Assembly (NCBI RefSeq): GCF_963678635.1
Contig: NC_087071.1
Location: forward strand, 41,371,797 to 41,435,796
Direction: 5' to 3'
Length of the DNA stretch: 64,000 nucleotides
Source: Symsagittifera roscoffensis
Lineage: Eukaryota > Xenacoelomorpha > Acoela > Convolutidae
This document shows positions 10,850-21,638 of this stretch, piece by piece (the first letter of the stretch is position 1; each line of letters starts with the position of its first letter). Position numbers and translations under genes: made by a program. Below the pieces are notes generated by a model. The model ran no database searches, was not told the origin of the DNA, and was given only the letters and a program-made list of their open reading frames with translations.

Positions 10850-10899
10850 GGCGTTCCCGAGGAGCGCAGCGACGAGCAACGCCGGGTTAGCTATTGCCC
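10850..10899 (-). repeat. Right arm of the GC-rich 50-bp inverted repeat
   Basis: This is the reverse complement of 7541-7590 with one mismatch. Weaker similarity continues outward to about 10922 (AAGGC and TGTTT-like pieces on both sides). The near-identity of the arms contrasts with the heavy decay of coding sequence between them, so the repeats are younger than the relic or are held together by conversion. Bases 10923-11678 show no supported gene. Confidence 0.85.
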
Positions 10900-11678
10900 C
10901 TTAAAACAAACGGCCATGCCTTAATATTTCGAGAGACCTGATATGAAAGGTTCCACGGTACTTTTAATCATATGAAAGAAACTTTGATTTCGATATGTTT
11001 TAAACATATTCAAATGACAAACTATGCAATCATGAAGATATCCAATTTGAGAAACTTTCTTTTTTTTTCAATACTACTGTCTCATATTCGACTTATTTAT
11101 ATAGTTGAGGGGGCTTTATTTTCGTTATTTCAAATTTTACACTTTATTTCAATTTTCTACTTACTATTATATTTGTTCAAGCAAACCAAAAAGTAGGCTT
11201 GAAATCATTTTAAAAAAATTATTGCTTCCCAGTTAAAACTAGTCAGAAAATTTCTTAGGCTGAATCTGAATCATTCTAAGCTTTAAATTTTGTCAATTGG
11301 TACTGAAATGCTAATTGAAATTCTAAACTTTTCTCCAAAAAAAAGCCAAACCTAGAAAAAAATTATCGCTATCCCTAAAATTTACAGCACATGTTTGAGG
11401 CTGTAAATGAATCAGTTTTACAATATACAAAATCCTTGCACTTGAACAAGCTGATTAAGATATAGAGCCTAAAGCCACAACAAACCCTCTCTTTGGAAAG
11501 GAAAGTACTTATCGTCAAGTTCAATGTGAAGTATAACTCTCGTTAATAGCTTCTATTTGTCCTTTTTCGCAAAAATCTTCGCTTTTAGTCCTAGTCACTT
11601 CTCGTTTTTGCTTCTCCATACCCAAATTTACTTCAATCTTGAAATTTTTCTGATTTATTTCCATAAATTCAACACACA

Positions 11679-12092
11679 ATGCCGAACTCTACTTCTAATG
11701 CGACACCTGTTCCTTGCCAGCAGTGCAAAAAAATAATGAGCTTGAGAAAACATGAGAAAAAAGTACAGCAGGTACAAAAGATCATTCTTCCTCCTCCTCC
11801 TCAAACTGTTTGCAATGAGTGTCTCGAATCATTCCAGAGTTTGTCGGAAGCCCGAGAGCATGTCGAGCTGGCACATGAAATGACTTTCAATAGTCATTGT
11901 ATCGATTGCCATGCAAAATTTCTCACCGCGGTAACCTACCAAAAAAAAAAGATTTGCTGAAGAAGCACGCCTTGCCAGTTTGGGTTGGTATCGAGATGAG
12001 CTCTTCCGCTGCCCCGACGGAAAGCGCGTTCAGAGCTAAATTCCGATACGATCTCAAAATTGGTAACAAAAAATGGATTTGCTCCAAGTCAT
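11679..12092 (+). pseudogene. C2H2 zinc-finger segment upstream of polymerase B, broken
   Basis: From ATG at 11679 the 93-codon frame has CxxC at residues 13-16, then a full C2H2 finger (C45, C48, H61, H66; VCNECLESFQSLSEAREHVE) and the start of another (C74, C77). A run of ten A residues at 11941-11950 probably shifted the frame. The frame ending at 12092 (LKKHALPVW... to KKWICSKS) seems to carry the rest. It lies directly before the polymerase relic on the same strand, so it may be the N-terminal part of that protein or a separate small Polinton zinc-finger gene. Confidence 0.5.
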
Positions 12093-12699
12093 GATGCAAC
12101 ACAAAAAGGAAATAGATGCTCTCATACTGGGAAGGAGTAAAAGAGGATCCGAACAAGGTGCAATTCCATGTGGAAGTGGAAATGATCAAAATTCCTACTG
12201 TGGAAGACGGGAATATTGGAAAGTTCGAAACAACGATGCTACTTTTAAACACTAAGACATTGACAGTGTACTTCGAGGGGATAGCTGGTGGTCAATACTT
12301 GGAACTGATCGAACATATGGTCAACCAAGTCAATTCCTTCTCTTCTCATGGTAGCGGATGGATTATCGGTCGAATTGAAAAGCAGCAAATCAGTTTCGCG
12401 GTCTTCTCGCCAAAAAGAGCAGGACCCTACCTCGAGCTACCTGATGCACTCAGTGCTGTTTGTATTCTGCTCACAGTTATGACCGTTGCTTTCTATGCTG
12501 CTTTGTTGCAGCATATCACAATGTGAATGAGCCAGCCCTCTAACCCACATCTTGAAGGTGGCTGGAGAAAAAAAGTCTCAACCTACGATCTGGATAAAGA
12601 AGGAACTGTGAAAATCAATGGCGAATACGAAATGCCAATGGGTCTGATGGATATGGACAGATTTGAAAGACTGAACAATTGTCAAATCATCGTCTTTCG

Positions 12700-12801
12700 G
12701 TAAGTTAAACGTAATACCCCCTCAACAATTTTCTTCACCTATTCAAACCCCCTTTTACTTTTCACGCCAAAACTAGATATAAAATTTATTTTTCTGTTCA
12801 G
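12700..12801 (+). other. Probable 102-bp intron in the polymerase B relic
   Basis: The upstream frame ends CQIIVFR at a GTAAGT donor (12700). A TTTTTCTGTTCAG acceptor ends at 12801, and the polymerase-like reading resumes as FNDAELLPIRVS. Both sites fit the animal consensus and the junction keeps the expected protein order. Confidence 0.6.
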
Positions 12802-14959
12802 GTTCAACGATGCCGAATTGTTGCCCATAAGAGTGTCGAGCAGATTCACTTTTAGCCTGGTTGTTGACTTGTTGCTGCTGACAGTTGGATCAAAATTTCA
12901 CTACGTGTTTGATAAGTGATTACCGGAAACTGGTTGAGTACGTGCGGCACAAAGTGCACCAATTCCAATCTGAAATTTGGCGCAAAAATGTTTCCACACA
13001 TGCGTTTTTTTCCAAACTCTGAGAAGTCATCAGGAACTATAATACCAAGACTAAGATGTCGTCAAAACAAGGCCTAATCCGGGAAAAAAGAAAAAGGAAA
13101 TATTACACCATCACCATTATAACAGACCAGTAACGGGAGGATGCTTCTGTTTGTTGGATTTGCATGAACATTTTTTCCGACAATGACCAAGTGGTACAAC
13201 CTGGGTTGGGCACATAATGAGTGTATCGTTAATGGAAGAACAACAATTTCCATCCGAGTAGTAGCTCATAATTTGTCGAATTATGACTTTCATTATGACT
13301 TACATATAGTCAAAGCGCTGCAAAAAGCGGTTCAGAAAACACATTTTCTGTAATACTCGCATCTGATGAAAAATATATTTCTTTGACAACCTCATTAAAA
13401 AATGTACTCGGTCAAAAAAGGAAAAAATCAAAAAACTCGTACGTAACTAGTTATGCTAGCGCCACAAGCAAAACTTGTCGATAATTTGCCCGACGAAAAG
13501 TTGTTCTACTGGAAAAACTCGACCACTCCCCTGAAAAACTCAGTATAATGAAACAGAAAGGGCATTACCCCTACTCATATTTCAACTCGTTCGAAAATTT
13601 CCGAGAAACTCGACTTCCCGCGAGCAATGTGGAAAAATAGTCTAACAGGAGGGGATTTGAGCGTTAAAAGAAGCGAGTAAAATCATTCCCTAAAAGTTTT
13701 CACCGAACTAAATTGTGGTTCACTTGGTGATAACCGTGACTTGTACTTGACTACAGATATGCTATTACTTGCTTCCGTTTTCGAAGCTTTTCATGAAGTT
13801 TGTATGCCCGACCTGAAACTCTTAACGAACCGTGAACATTTGGACCTTGTGCAGCGAATGATACGAGGAAGCATGTCGTCGGTTCACGCGCACCGATTTT
13901 ACAAAGCGAACAATAAACACCTCGACGATGTTTCGCCCTCCGAACCATCAAGCTACATCTCAATCATGATGCAAACAATTTGTACGGGAGCATAATGAAA
14001 CACTGCTTTTTGCCATTGAACGGTTTTTCAATAGTTGAAAAAAGTCTGGAAGACATACTGCTCACCAGCGAAACCTCAGAGTTGGGTTACATAGTTGAAG
14101 TCAATTTGACCATACCCGAAGGGCTTCACGACTTCTTTGCTGATAACCCCTTGCCCCGTCCCATGAAGTAGTGGAAATCGGTGCAATGAGCAACGAGCAA
14201 GTCGACTTGTTGGGAACGTTGGGAATCACCACACCGCCAAAAAGACAAAACTTCTCCAGACCTTGCATCCTAATGGAGGTTATGTTTTGCATTACCTTAC
14301 CCTAGAACTGTATCACGAGTTGGGATGAAAATAACTCACCTCGGAAAAGTTCTTCAGTTCCGCCAAAGTCATCGGATGGCACCCTTTGTCGACCTCAACA
14401 CCCGCCTATGAAAAGCCGCGATAAATAAATTCCAGGAGAATTTTTACATGCTAATTTTCAGCTCAACAGTCAGTAAGACAATGGAGTCCAAGTTAGGAAG
14501 GAGGAAGCTGGAGATTGTAAGGAATGAGAGAGAACTTTTACAAAAAACAGTTCTGCGCACAATGAAAAAATTTCAAATCAATGACGATCAGTTAGCTACA
14601 ATCAGTTTTTCAGTGACAAACATTTTGTGGGACAAATCTATGATAGTTGGTGGGACCATCTTAGACCTCGCCAAGCGTTTCATGTTGCAATTTCATGATC
14701 AAAAATAGAAACCGCATCTAAACTTGGAACTCCTTTACGCCATTATGTTTAGTCCGTTATGCCATTAAAACTGACGAAGTTTACCGAGACTTAAAGAAAA
14801 TAAAAGCTGATTTCGTCTTTTCAAATTACGATGAGGACCATTTGTTATTCGAGGATACCAACAAGAATATTGTGCTGAAGTTCAAAGACGAGGTTGGTGG
14901 GAAGCCGATCAGAGAGTTCATCGCCCTAAAACCAAAACTAAATTCGGTCGTCCTTTATG

Positions 14960-15290
14960 GTAAGTAAAAACTCCAGTTTAAACCACACTTCCACTCCCAT
15001 TCCTACCTTTTACAGAACAAAATTATAACCATCAACTTCCCTCCACCCTTAAGTGTTGCGTTAAACTATGGGCATTCAGCTAATTTAGGCAACGTTACAT
15101 AATGTTGCCAAAATGTTGATTAATCTGAAAACAGATTTCTTCTCTTTTCCTCTTTTTTAAATCATTTATCAGAGTATTCTGCACTTTTTTGGTTAAACCA
15201 AGTAAAATTTGTTCGGTATAAATTGAGCTGAAGTGAAATGAAACTATCCCCTGCGTTATAGAAAAGAATATTAACTTTGCTTCTGTTTAG
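14960..15290 (+). other. Probable 331-bp intron in the polymerase B relic
   Basis: The exon reads VGGKPIREFIALKPKLNSVV then stops at a GTAAGT donor (14960). A TTCTGTTTAG acceptor ends at 15290, after which EGTQKLSAKGIKRSAVRELV reads on in phase. The join restores the usual order of this polymerase region. Another acceptor-like TTTTACAG near 15017 is possible but gives a poorer continuation. Confidence 0.6.
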
Positions 15291-15880
15291 AAGGCACTCA
15301 AAAATTGAGTGCCAAAGGAATAAAACGGAGTGCAGTGAGAGAACTGGTCCATCAAACGTTCAGAGACACATTATTCACAGTGAAAACAATGAGAGTGTAC
15401 AACTATAGTATAGTTTCGAAAGGTCACACCAATATGATAGTGAAACAAAACAAACTTGTCTTATCCACACTCAAATAAAAAACGTTTTCTCCTTTTCGAA
15501 AGATTTTCGACAGAGCACTTTGGCAATAAAGTCACTGAAAAAAATGCATTTCTAGAAGACATTTACATGGACACCGAGTGGGTCAACTCATACAAGGAAA
15601 CTGATAACAGTTCCCCCGACTTTCAACTTCCGGATTGGCGATTTTTACAGCGGCCCTGCTCAGAAACAGAGCTGCAAGAAGAAGAAGAAGCTTCTAGTAG
15701 CCGAGTCCGTGAACTTCTACCTATAATTGACCCATTTATTTTATCTGAAGCTTTAGAAAAACGAGCATCTAAAAACAGTGCAAAGAAAACCAAAACTAAA
15801 AACAATTAATTCTGAAACATATTTTTTCTGAAACAATATATTTTATTAGCATGACAAATCTTCGACGAAAAGAAAGCAAG

Positions 15881-16030
15881 CCACATGAAACATGGACGAA
15901 AGAGAAAAAATTCAGGAATTAGGACAATTGACTTAAATTATTGCGGGAAAAGGGACCACATGAAACATGGACGAAAAAGAAAAATTCAGGAATTAGGACG
16001 ATTGACTTAAATTATCGCGGGAAAAGGGAC
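15881..16030 (+). repeat. Two tandem copies of a 75-bp unit
   Basis: CCACATGAAACATGGACGAA starts at 15881 and again at 15956. The two units differ at only a few bases and share GGAATTAGGAC and GCGGGAAAAGGGACC. The high identity points to recent duplication. Confidence 0.9.
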
Positions 16031-16060
16031 CACCATAAAACGAAATTAGAAGGAATTTTT

Positions 16061-16243
16061 GTATCGGGTCCCGGTTGTTAAGCTCAGCTCAACAAGATCC
16101 AAGGAGGGGTCTTTTACTTTAGGGGTGGGAACTTGCGTTCATTTACAAAATCCTAGGATAGTGGTCCTTCAAAAAATCATGGACCCCTTTCCTTGGATTT
16201 TGCTTTACGTGAGGACCCCCCATTAGGATCCGGGACACGATAC
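16061..16243. repeat. ~183-bp foldback (MITE-like) element
   Basis: The left end GTATCGGGTCCCGG has its near reverse complement CCGGGACACGATAC at the right end. Inside, ATCCAAGGAGGGGTC and GGACCCCTTTCCTTGGAT form a second inverted pair, so the whole unit can fold into one imperfect stem. Confidence 0.65.
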
Positions 16244-16614
16244 AATACTACTCGTTAAACTATTTTTATAAATAGTTATCGACTGCGTTTGCCTTCACGA
16301 ATTTCCCAAAAACATAATAACAAAATGGCGAAAATATTTTTCAATTTTAAAAAAAAAGCAGTTCAAAAACAAAAACATTTTAGAAAAGTTTTCAAAAAAA
16401 GCTGCATTTTCAGGACGCATCATCCAAAATTACCTTAGTTGAATGTATGCTTTTTTTTGAAAAGTCTCTTAGAAAAAGTCTGGCTGTATCTACTAAAAAA
16501 AACTTAGGATATGCGAGACAGAATCTTTGATTAGTCCAAGAACTCAAACGCTGAGATAGAAAACACTCTTTCGAAAGCCTTGCTTTCGCTAACTTTCATC
16601 ATGTACTGGATCAT

Positions 16615-16834
16615 TCATTGTAAATTGAGCCTGTACAGTTTTTTGAAAGGTGAATAATTTAGAGATGGTCTTAAGGAGAAGGGTATATATGCCTTTGAAC
16701 TGTGGAGGTGGCGATGGTTTTTGACTCGTTGCCTGGCTACTCCAATCCAGAGGGTGCTGTTTTCAAGCTCCGAAAAGTATTCGCGTAGTTTCACTAGCTC
16801 CTCATGTTGATCAACTTCCAACAGATGTGCACCC
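16615..16834 (-). CDS. C-type lectin domain gene, second visible exon
   Basis: A TTTTAG acceptor on the minus strand places the exon start at 16834. Its first base completes the Leu codon left open by the exon at 24297, giving the continuous reading DCKKLGAHLLEVDQHEEL. GAHLLEVDQHEELVKL and then NSTLWIGVA are the classic alpha-2 helix to WIG core of C-type lectin domains. The frame stays open to TGA at 16615-16617, but after WIGVA the sequence no longer looks like a lectin domain. A donor may be hidden just after that point, or the domain is truncated here. I found no exon for the C-terminal WND/Cys part. The domain usually binds sugars or proteins outside the cell. Confidence 0.75.
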
Positions 16835-17841
16835 CTAAAACAAATAAAACAAAATCTCAGAATTGCGCTTGTTGTGCACAAACACATAAACATCCGAGTA
16901 ACTTATTTTGAAAAGTCAAATTTGATTTGTTTTTAATGTTGTCAATTTCGCCGCACAAAACCGGTTTTGTAGAAGTGCGCAAAATTGTGCGCGCTGATGT
17001 CTGAAATCCATCGACACGTCTGTCGTTCGTGCTCGAGGTTTTTCAATTGAAATACGAAAAAAAAATCTATGAAAATTTCGAACTGTTTTCAAGTTGTTAT
17101 GGAATACAGGGAAAAATGAGCACTGGCCTTTGTGCAAATTCCGATAAAGATTGTTCAGTTCTGGGGTGGTTTTGCAGTTTTTGCCGCTTCATTCTAGGTG
17201 TTGTCAGTGGGCTCCAGTTTTATCAAAAGAATCCAGCATTTGCCATCCGATTCCACGTATACAAACGTATGAATTAGATAAACGTGGGCTTCTAAATTTC
17301 AATTTAACCGGCAAGTTGGAGACAGACCGTAGTGGTGGTTGCTCACAAGCGCCAATATGAATAAAGTTATTCAAAAAAACTGTTCAAGACTACCAAGTAG
17401 ACTACCTCGGTTTAAGATTGCTGGTAGGTGCGGTACGTGCGTCGCCGCTTTCGGCGATAACTGCTCTAATTTTGTGTCACGCTGGCGACTGCGGTGGTCT
17501 CTATTTTAAAGCCCAGCTGTTTCGTTTTGGCTGTTTGAAAAATTGGCAATAACTTTAACAACTTATTGGAATTCACCCACAGAATTCGATTTGAAAAAAA
17601 AAATGGTAAGAGTTTCAAGAATTTTTGTTTTGGTATAACTGTACCTTGGTACAGATGCGACTTCTTTATCCGTACCTAAGAAAAAAAGCAATCCTGGGCA
17701 CCTTTTTCCTATAGACAGGACTCAACTTGCTTCTTGAAAAAAAAAACGATGAAATAAGAATATAGTTGCGTGTTGTTGTGATTCACCATTTTATTTATTC
17801 GACCTGTTTTTTTTTTAATTTAACCTTTTTATTTTATTTTT

Positions 17842-19020
17842 GTTCCGACTTTCGATACGAAAGTAACGGAATATTTGTGCTCGGGGTGGGTTTTTTTTTC
17901 TTCGGACAAATTTCGACTTTTAAACTAGCCATTTTTGACGGAATTTTTTTATATCATTCAACAGGTATTGTTGTCCTGAGCTTAAATTTAAAAAGATATT
18001 TTACCTGCGATCATTTTTCGTAAAGTTATGAGGCTTTAAATTTAGCTATTTTGGCCATTTTGACCAATTTGGGACAATTAACGCGCGATGTAATTCGCGC
18101 TATTAACGCGTAAGCGGAGCTTTATTCCGTCTTATAAATCGTTCCAAATTCGTTGAACGAAGCTTATTTGCCATAATTGATTTGTTATTAGGAGCGAAAT
18201 CTATTCTTTTGTACTTTATATGGCGTGTGGGGGGATGATTTTCATAAAAAAATTCAAATTTTGGAAAAAAAAATTTCGTTCTATTTTATTTCATTTAATT
18301 TTTTTAATGTTATTACTGCTGCTCCATAAACCTTAAAAGGCAGTCGGAACATTCAGGGCTTCGCCCTGATACGAGCAGTCTTGTTTTTATTTGAATTTAA
18401 TAAATTTATTCTGTCCGATGGAGAGAATACTCTCTCCTTTTTATTGTTTCATCTTTGAGGTTAGTTCACATTTTAATTAGTTACCAATTAAACAAGACTG
18501 CTCGTATCAGGGCGAAGCCCTGAATGTTCCGACTGTCTTTTAAAGTTTATGGAGCAGTAACAAAGTTAAAAAATTAAATGTTAGAAAAAAAAAGCAATTT
18601 TTTTTTCTAAAATTTGAAATTTTTTATGAAAATCATCACCCCACACGCCATACAAAGTACAAAAGGATAGGTTTTGCTCCTTGTGACAAACCAACTATGG
18701 CGAATAAGCTTCTTTTGGCCAATTTGGAACGATTTCTAAGACGGATTAACTCTTCGCTTACGCGTTAATAGCGCGAAATATATCGCGCGTTAATTGGCCC
18801 AAATTGGCCAAAATGGCAATCTTTAAGCCCCCATAGTTTTACGAAAAATGATCACAGGTGAAATATCTTTTCAAATTTGAGCTCACGACAACAATACTTT
18901 TCGAACGATATGTAAAAAATTCCGTCAAAAATGGCTAGTTGAAAAGTCCAAAATTGTCTGAAGAAAAAAAACCCTCCCCGAGCACAAATATTCCGTTACT
19001 TTCGTATCGAAAGCCGGAAC
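17842..19020. mobile_element. 1.18-kb palindromic foldback element, full copy
   Basis: The arm 17842-18385 is matched in inverted orientation by 18491-19020, about 530-540 bp each around a 105-bp spacer. The tip GTTCCGACTTTCGATACGAA can itself fold (CTTTCG/CGAAAG within TTCCG/CGGAA). Shared inner landmarks are GGACAATTAACGCGCGAT and CATTCAGGGCTTCGCCCTGA, the latter next to the spacer. I see no transposase, so it is non-autonomous. Partial copies lie at 37738-38238 and 53956-54196, and a weak end at about 23425-23470. The spacer contains GGAGAGAATACTCTCTCC and GAGGTTAGTTCAC, which resemble the LTR motif at 45.65 and 50.05 kb. Confidence 0.85.
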
Positions 19021-19808
19021 AATAATCACATTTTCATTAGTTACTTGAGATTTGTTCATTTTGGCAGAATCAAACGTGGATATTCCCATTCGGTGATATG
19101 AGTCACGCTGTTCTCTTTCATCTTGCCGTTATTGTCCAAGAAACTGTAGTTTTAGGTAATCTACCTAGCCCGATGGAAAGACGTCATCCCATTCTCCTTT
19201 CTTAGACGAAGCGGTCAATAAATTACGTTAGATTTTTATATATTGCACTACAAATTGAAGACAAACGAACTTTTAGACTGAAGTTTACGGCAGACAATTG
19301 CTTTCAGACTTCATTTAAAAAAATTTGAGACAAATTGACAGGAAAGCCAAAGTCACAATTGAGAGAAAAAGTGCTAACTTGAAATTAACGTGACAGAAGA
19401 TAACAAAATTAATTTTGGGAAGCAACTTATTCGTAGGAGAAGAAAAAGAGGACATAATCACGTCTGATGTTAAAAATCTCGATTTCAGAAAGCTTTCATC
19501 TGAAAATTTACCTTCCCTTTGAATCTTTAAACGTCACACTTATTGTTGAAAAGGGAACTATAAACCACAAGAAGATGATAATTGTTTTAAAATCAAATGA
19601 ACGAAAAATTTTAAATCATTTTGAAGTCAGAATAGAACTTAATCATAACAAAGGTTGAAACAACAACAGTGTGAAAGCGGTAATTTTTCCAAGAGAAACT
19701 TACCTAATTATATATGAAAAAGTTTGACTTTCACAGAATATACAGGCAAATATCACTTCATGACAATTTGTAAAGTTCAGTGTAAACATGTAATTATTAT
19801 CGAGAATG

Positions 19809-20259
19809 GGATTACGTCTCAAATGGCATAATTCCCAAATGGCATAAAAGTGAAAAATTTCCCAAATGGCATAAATTTCATGCAACAGTTGCTTTGGAAA
19901 AATCGAGAACAATTTTTTCGTGAACAATGTGAGAAAATTAGTCAAATTGTCAATTCGAATGTTGATTGACATTTTATCGTGAAAAACTTGTAAATATTTT
20001 TTATCAAAAGCAAGAAGCATAAGCTTGCGATTATTAATAAGCTTCTTGTGGTCAATTTTTTTCGACAAACCTGTTGCTTAAATTTGTTTGGAAGCAATTA
20101 ATTCCAAGTCTTGTTTACATAGTTTTGTTCCTGACAAAATGATCGAAAGAGAAATTGATAGAAAACGTTTAAATTACAATTAAAACTTGAAATTTATGCC
20201 ATTTGGGAAAAGTTTCCATTTTTATGCCATTTGGGAATTATGCCATTTGGGAAGTTACC
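19809..20259. repeat. 451-bp foldback element with triple CAAATGGCATAA motif in each end
   Basis: The left end carries AAATGGCATAA three times (about 19820-19874). The right end carries the reverse complement TTATGCCATTTGGGA-type motif three times (about 20195-20250). The arms are about 65-70 bp. The interior is AT-rich; a 122-codon minus-strand frame covering it is rich in Ile/Phe/Lys and is not supported as a gene. Confidence 0.75.
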
Positions 20260-20482
20260 ATAATTATGCAGTTTTAAAAACAGTTTTTTGGATAAACAAA
20301 ATTGTAGATCAGAAGTTTGTACGCATACCAGCAGTACTAACCTTACAGTGCAGTATTTATACTTAGACGTCGCAAAAACTTTTTCTTTTACTTGCCACTG
20401 TCTTTGGCGGGGAGAAAAGGAACAGTTATTTTATTGTTAGTAATGAGAGAAGTAAAATAAATTTTTTGTATGTTAGGAGGAA

Positions 20483-20690
20483 TGTTGTTTTTCACTGTAT
20501 TATTAATTGAAGCTATTTCAAAATTACTTCAATCGGTCATTTTCATTTGAACGTGATATAATAGTTTTCTCGGACAGAGAGAATGCTCACTCACTTGTTA
20601 ATGTTTTAACTCTAAGTTATTTTGTTATTTACTTTTTTATTCTTTAATCAAAAGTATTACGACTATTGTACCTCTAAGTTTTTAGAAAAG
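20483..20690 (+). mobile_element. Solo-LTR-like remnant
   Basis: TAGGAGGAA, a polypurine-tract-like run, is followed at 20483 by TGTTG. The start matches the TGTTG at 49958, and the interior shares TGATATAA, a CGGACAGAGAGAATGCTC box and TTTAACTCTAAGTTA with the LTRs of the gypsy relic at 45.6-50.15 kb. Similarity is diverged and the right end is uncertain. Confidence 0.45.
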
Positions 20691-20785
20691 ACTGATAGCG
20701 CGACAAAAGTTAAGACTGATCGCGCGACTTAAGAATAGACTGACGGCGTGAATTAAGAAAAAACTGAGAGCGCGACTAAGGCACG
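20691..20785 (+). repeat. Short GC-rich tandem repeat, about four ~30-bp units
   Basis: The pattern AGACTGATxGCGCGACxxAAG recurs four times (for example AAGACTGATCGCGCGACTTAAG), each time slightly changed. The CpG-rich core stands out from the AT-rich surroundings. Confidence 0.7.
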
Positions 20786-21638
20786 CGGCACGACTGCGAA
20801 ACAGTTTGAAAAGTAACAAAGCTGTAACAAAAGAACATTTTGGCACGTGTTACTAAAATAGTTATTTGGAAATTAGTGTAGCGTATGTCTATTCGAAAAA
20901 CGATGGCTTTAAACTGTCTCCTACGTTTGATTACCATTTTTCAGATCATTCTTGATTGAACCTATCGCATCAAACTATAGAGGAGAAGTAATGTTCTTAC
21001 AAAAAGCCGCCATAATAGCCAACAACCACCGACACCACACCCCCCCCCCCCTCGGAATAACCATAAGGGATATTCAGAGGTTACGAACAAATGGGGAGAT
21101 AGATATGATTCTACAACCAAAATTTGACGACCCGGGATGACCGCAACTTCTTATCATGCATTTTCCATATATGAGAAACTTCGTGTCATACAATTCCATA
21201 CAATTCCATACGTACAGAAAATTGTATGAAATCTCTATGATAAACGTTTTTCCTTAAATGAAAATTGTATGACAGGTGTTTTTCCATAAACCAAAAAATT
21301 TGAATTTTTCTTTCTAAATTAATTTTAGAAAAGTTTCTTTCTAAAATTAGCCGAACACAAGTGACAAAAACTTTGGTTACTTATCAATTTCAAATTGATA
21401 TAACAAAAGTAACACCCTAGTCGAGATTTTTCACCTAATTTGAAGCAAGATTTGAGCGGTTTGAGCGGTTTTTTTAGACAATTACGCTCAAAATCTTGCT
21501 TCAAAATGAGCGGTTTGAGCGGTTTTTGAACGGTTTATCTAAAAAAACCGCTCAAAAACCGCGCAAGATTTGAACGGTTTTGAGCGGTTTATCTAAAAAA
21601 ACCGCTCAAAAACCGCGCAAGATTTAATAATAAAAAGT

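Larger units (their letters stand above)
4570..15809 (+). mobile_element. Decayed Polinton/Maverick-type virus-like element
   Basis: On one strand this stretch contains a small basic core-like protein, a major capsid protein and a family B DNA polymerase of the protein-primed type. That is the gene set of Polinton/Maverick elements and their virus relatives. I did not find the integrase, packaging ATPase or adenovirus-like protease, nor the long terminal inverted repeats, so the true ends are unknown; 4570 and 15809 only bound the supported coding remnants. All genes carry stops or frameshifts, so the copy is dead. A 3.26-kb segment bounded by GC-rich inverted repeats (7541 and 10850) sits between the capsid and polymerase genes and could be a later insertion. 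Confidence 0.75.
12116..15809 (+). pseudogene. Protein-primed family B DNA polymerase (Polinton type), broken
   Basis: This protein would copy the element's DNA. Landmarks in order: an N-terminal domain with SSHGSGWIIGRIEKQQISF (stop at 12524); a continuation in a new frame (12527-12699); a CxxC piece near 13160; the Exo II-type motif AHNLSNYDFHY (about 13265-13300); KGHYPYSYFNSFENFRETRL (about 13559); the Exo III-type motif LYLTTDMLLLASVFEAFHEV (from 13741); polymerase motif A as HDANNLYGSIMK (13965-14000); motif B region TVSKTMESKLGRRKLE (from 14466); and a C-terminal part from 15456 with RFSTEHFGNKVTEKNAFLED. The motif C aspartates expected near 14745 are deleted. Two likely introns (12700-12801, 14960-15290) are listed separately. 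Many stops and shifts make it non-functional. Confidence 0.8.

Noticed and set aside
7541..10899. Bacterial contamination or vector sequence, because of the GC-rich arms
   Set aside because: The arms merge smoothly into AT-rich flanks, occur as an inverted pair with diverging edges, and no bacterial gene accompanies them.
10972..11196. 74-codon hydrophobic plus-strand frame
   Set aside because: Low-complexity Phe/Ile/Leu sequence typical of AT-rich noise, with no motif.
16915..17277. Further exons of the lectin gene between the two called exons
   Set aside because: The two called exons already join in phase to give a continuous lectin core, leaving no place for another exon.
17766..18023. 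85-codon plus-strand frame
   Set aside because: Mostly encoded by the arm of the palindromic element; similar frames occur at each copy (for example 53763-54041).
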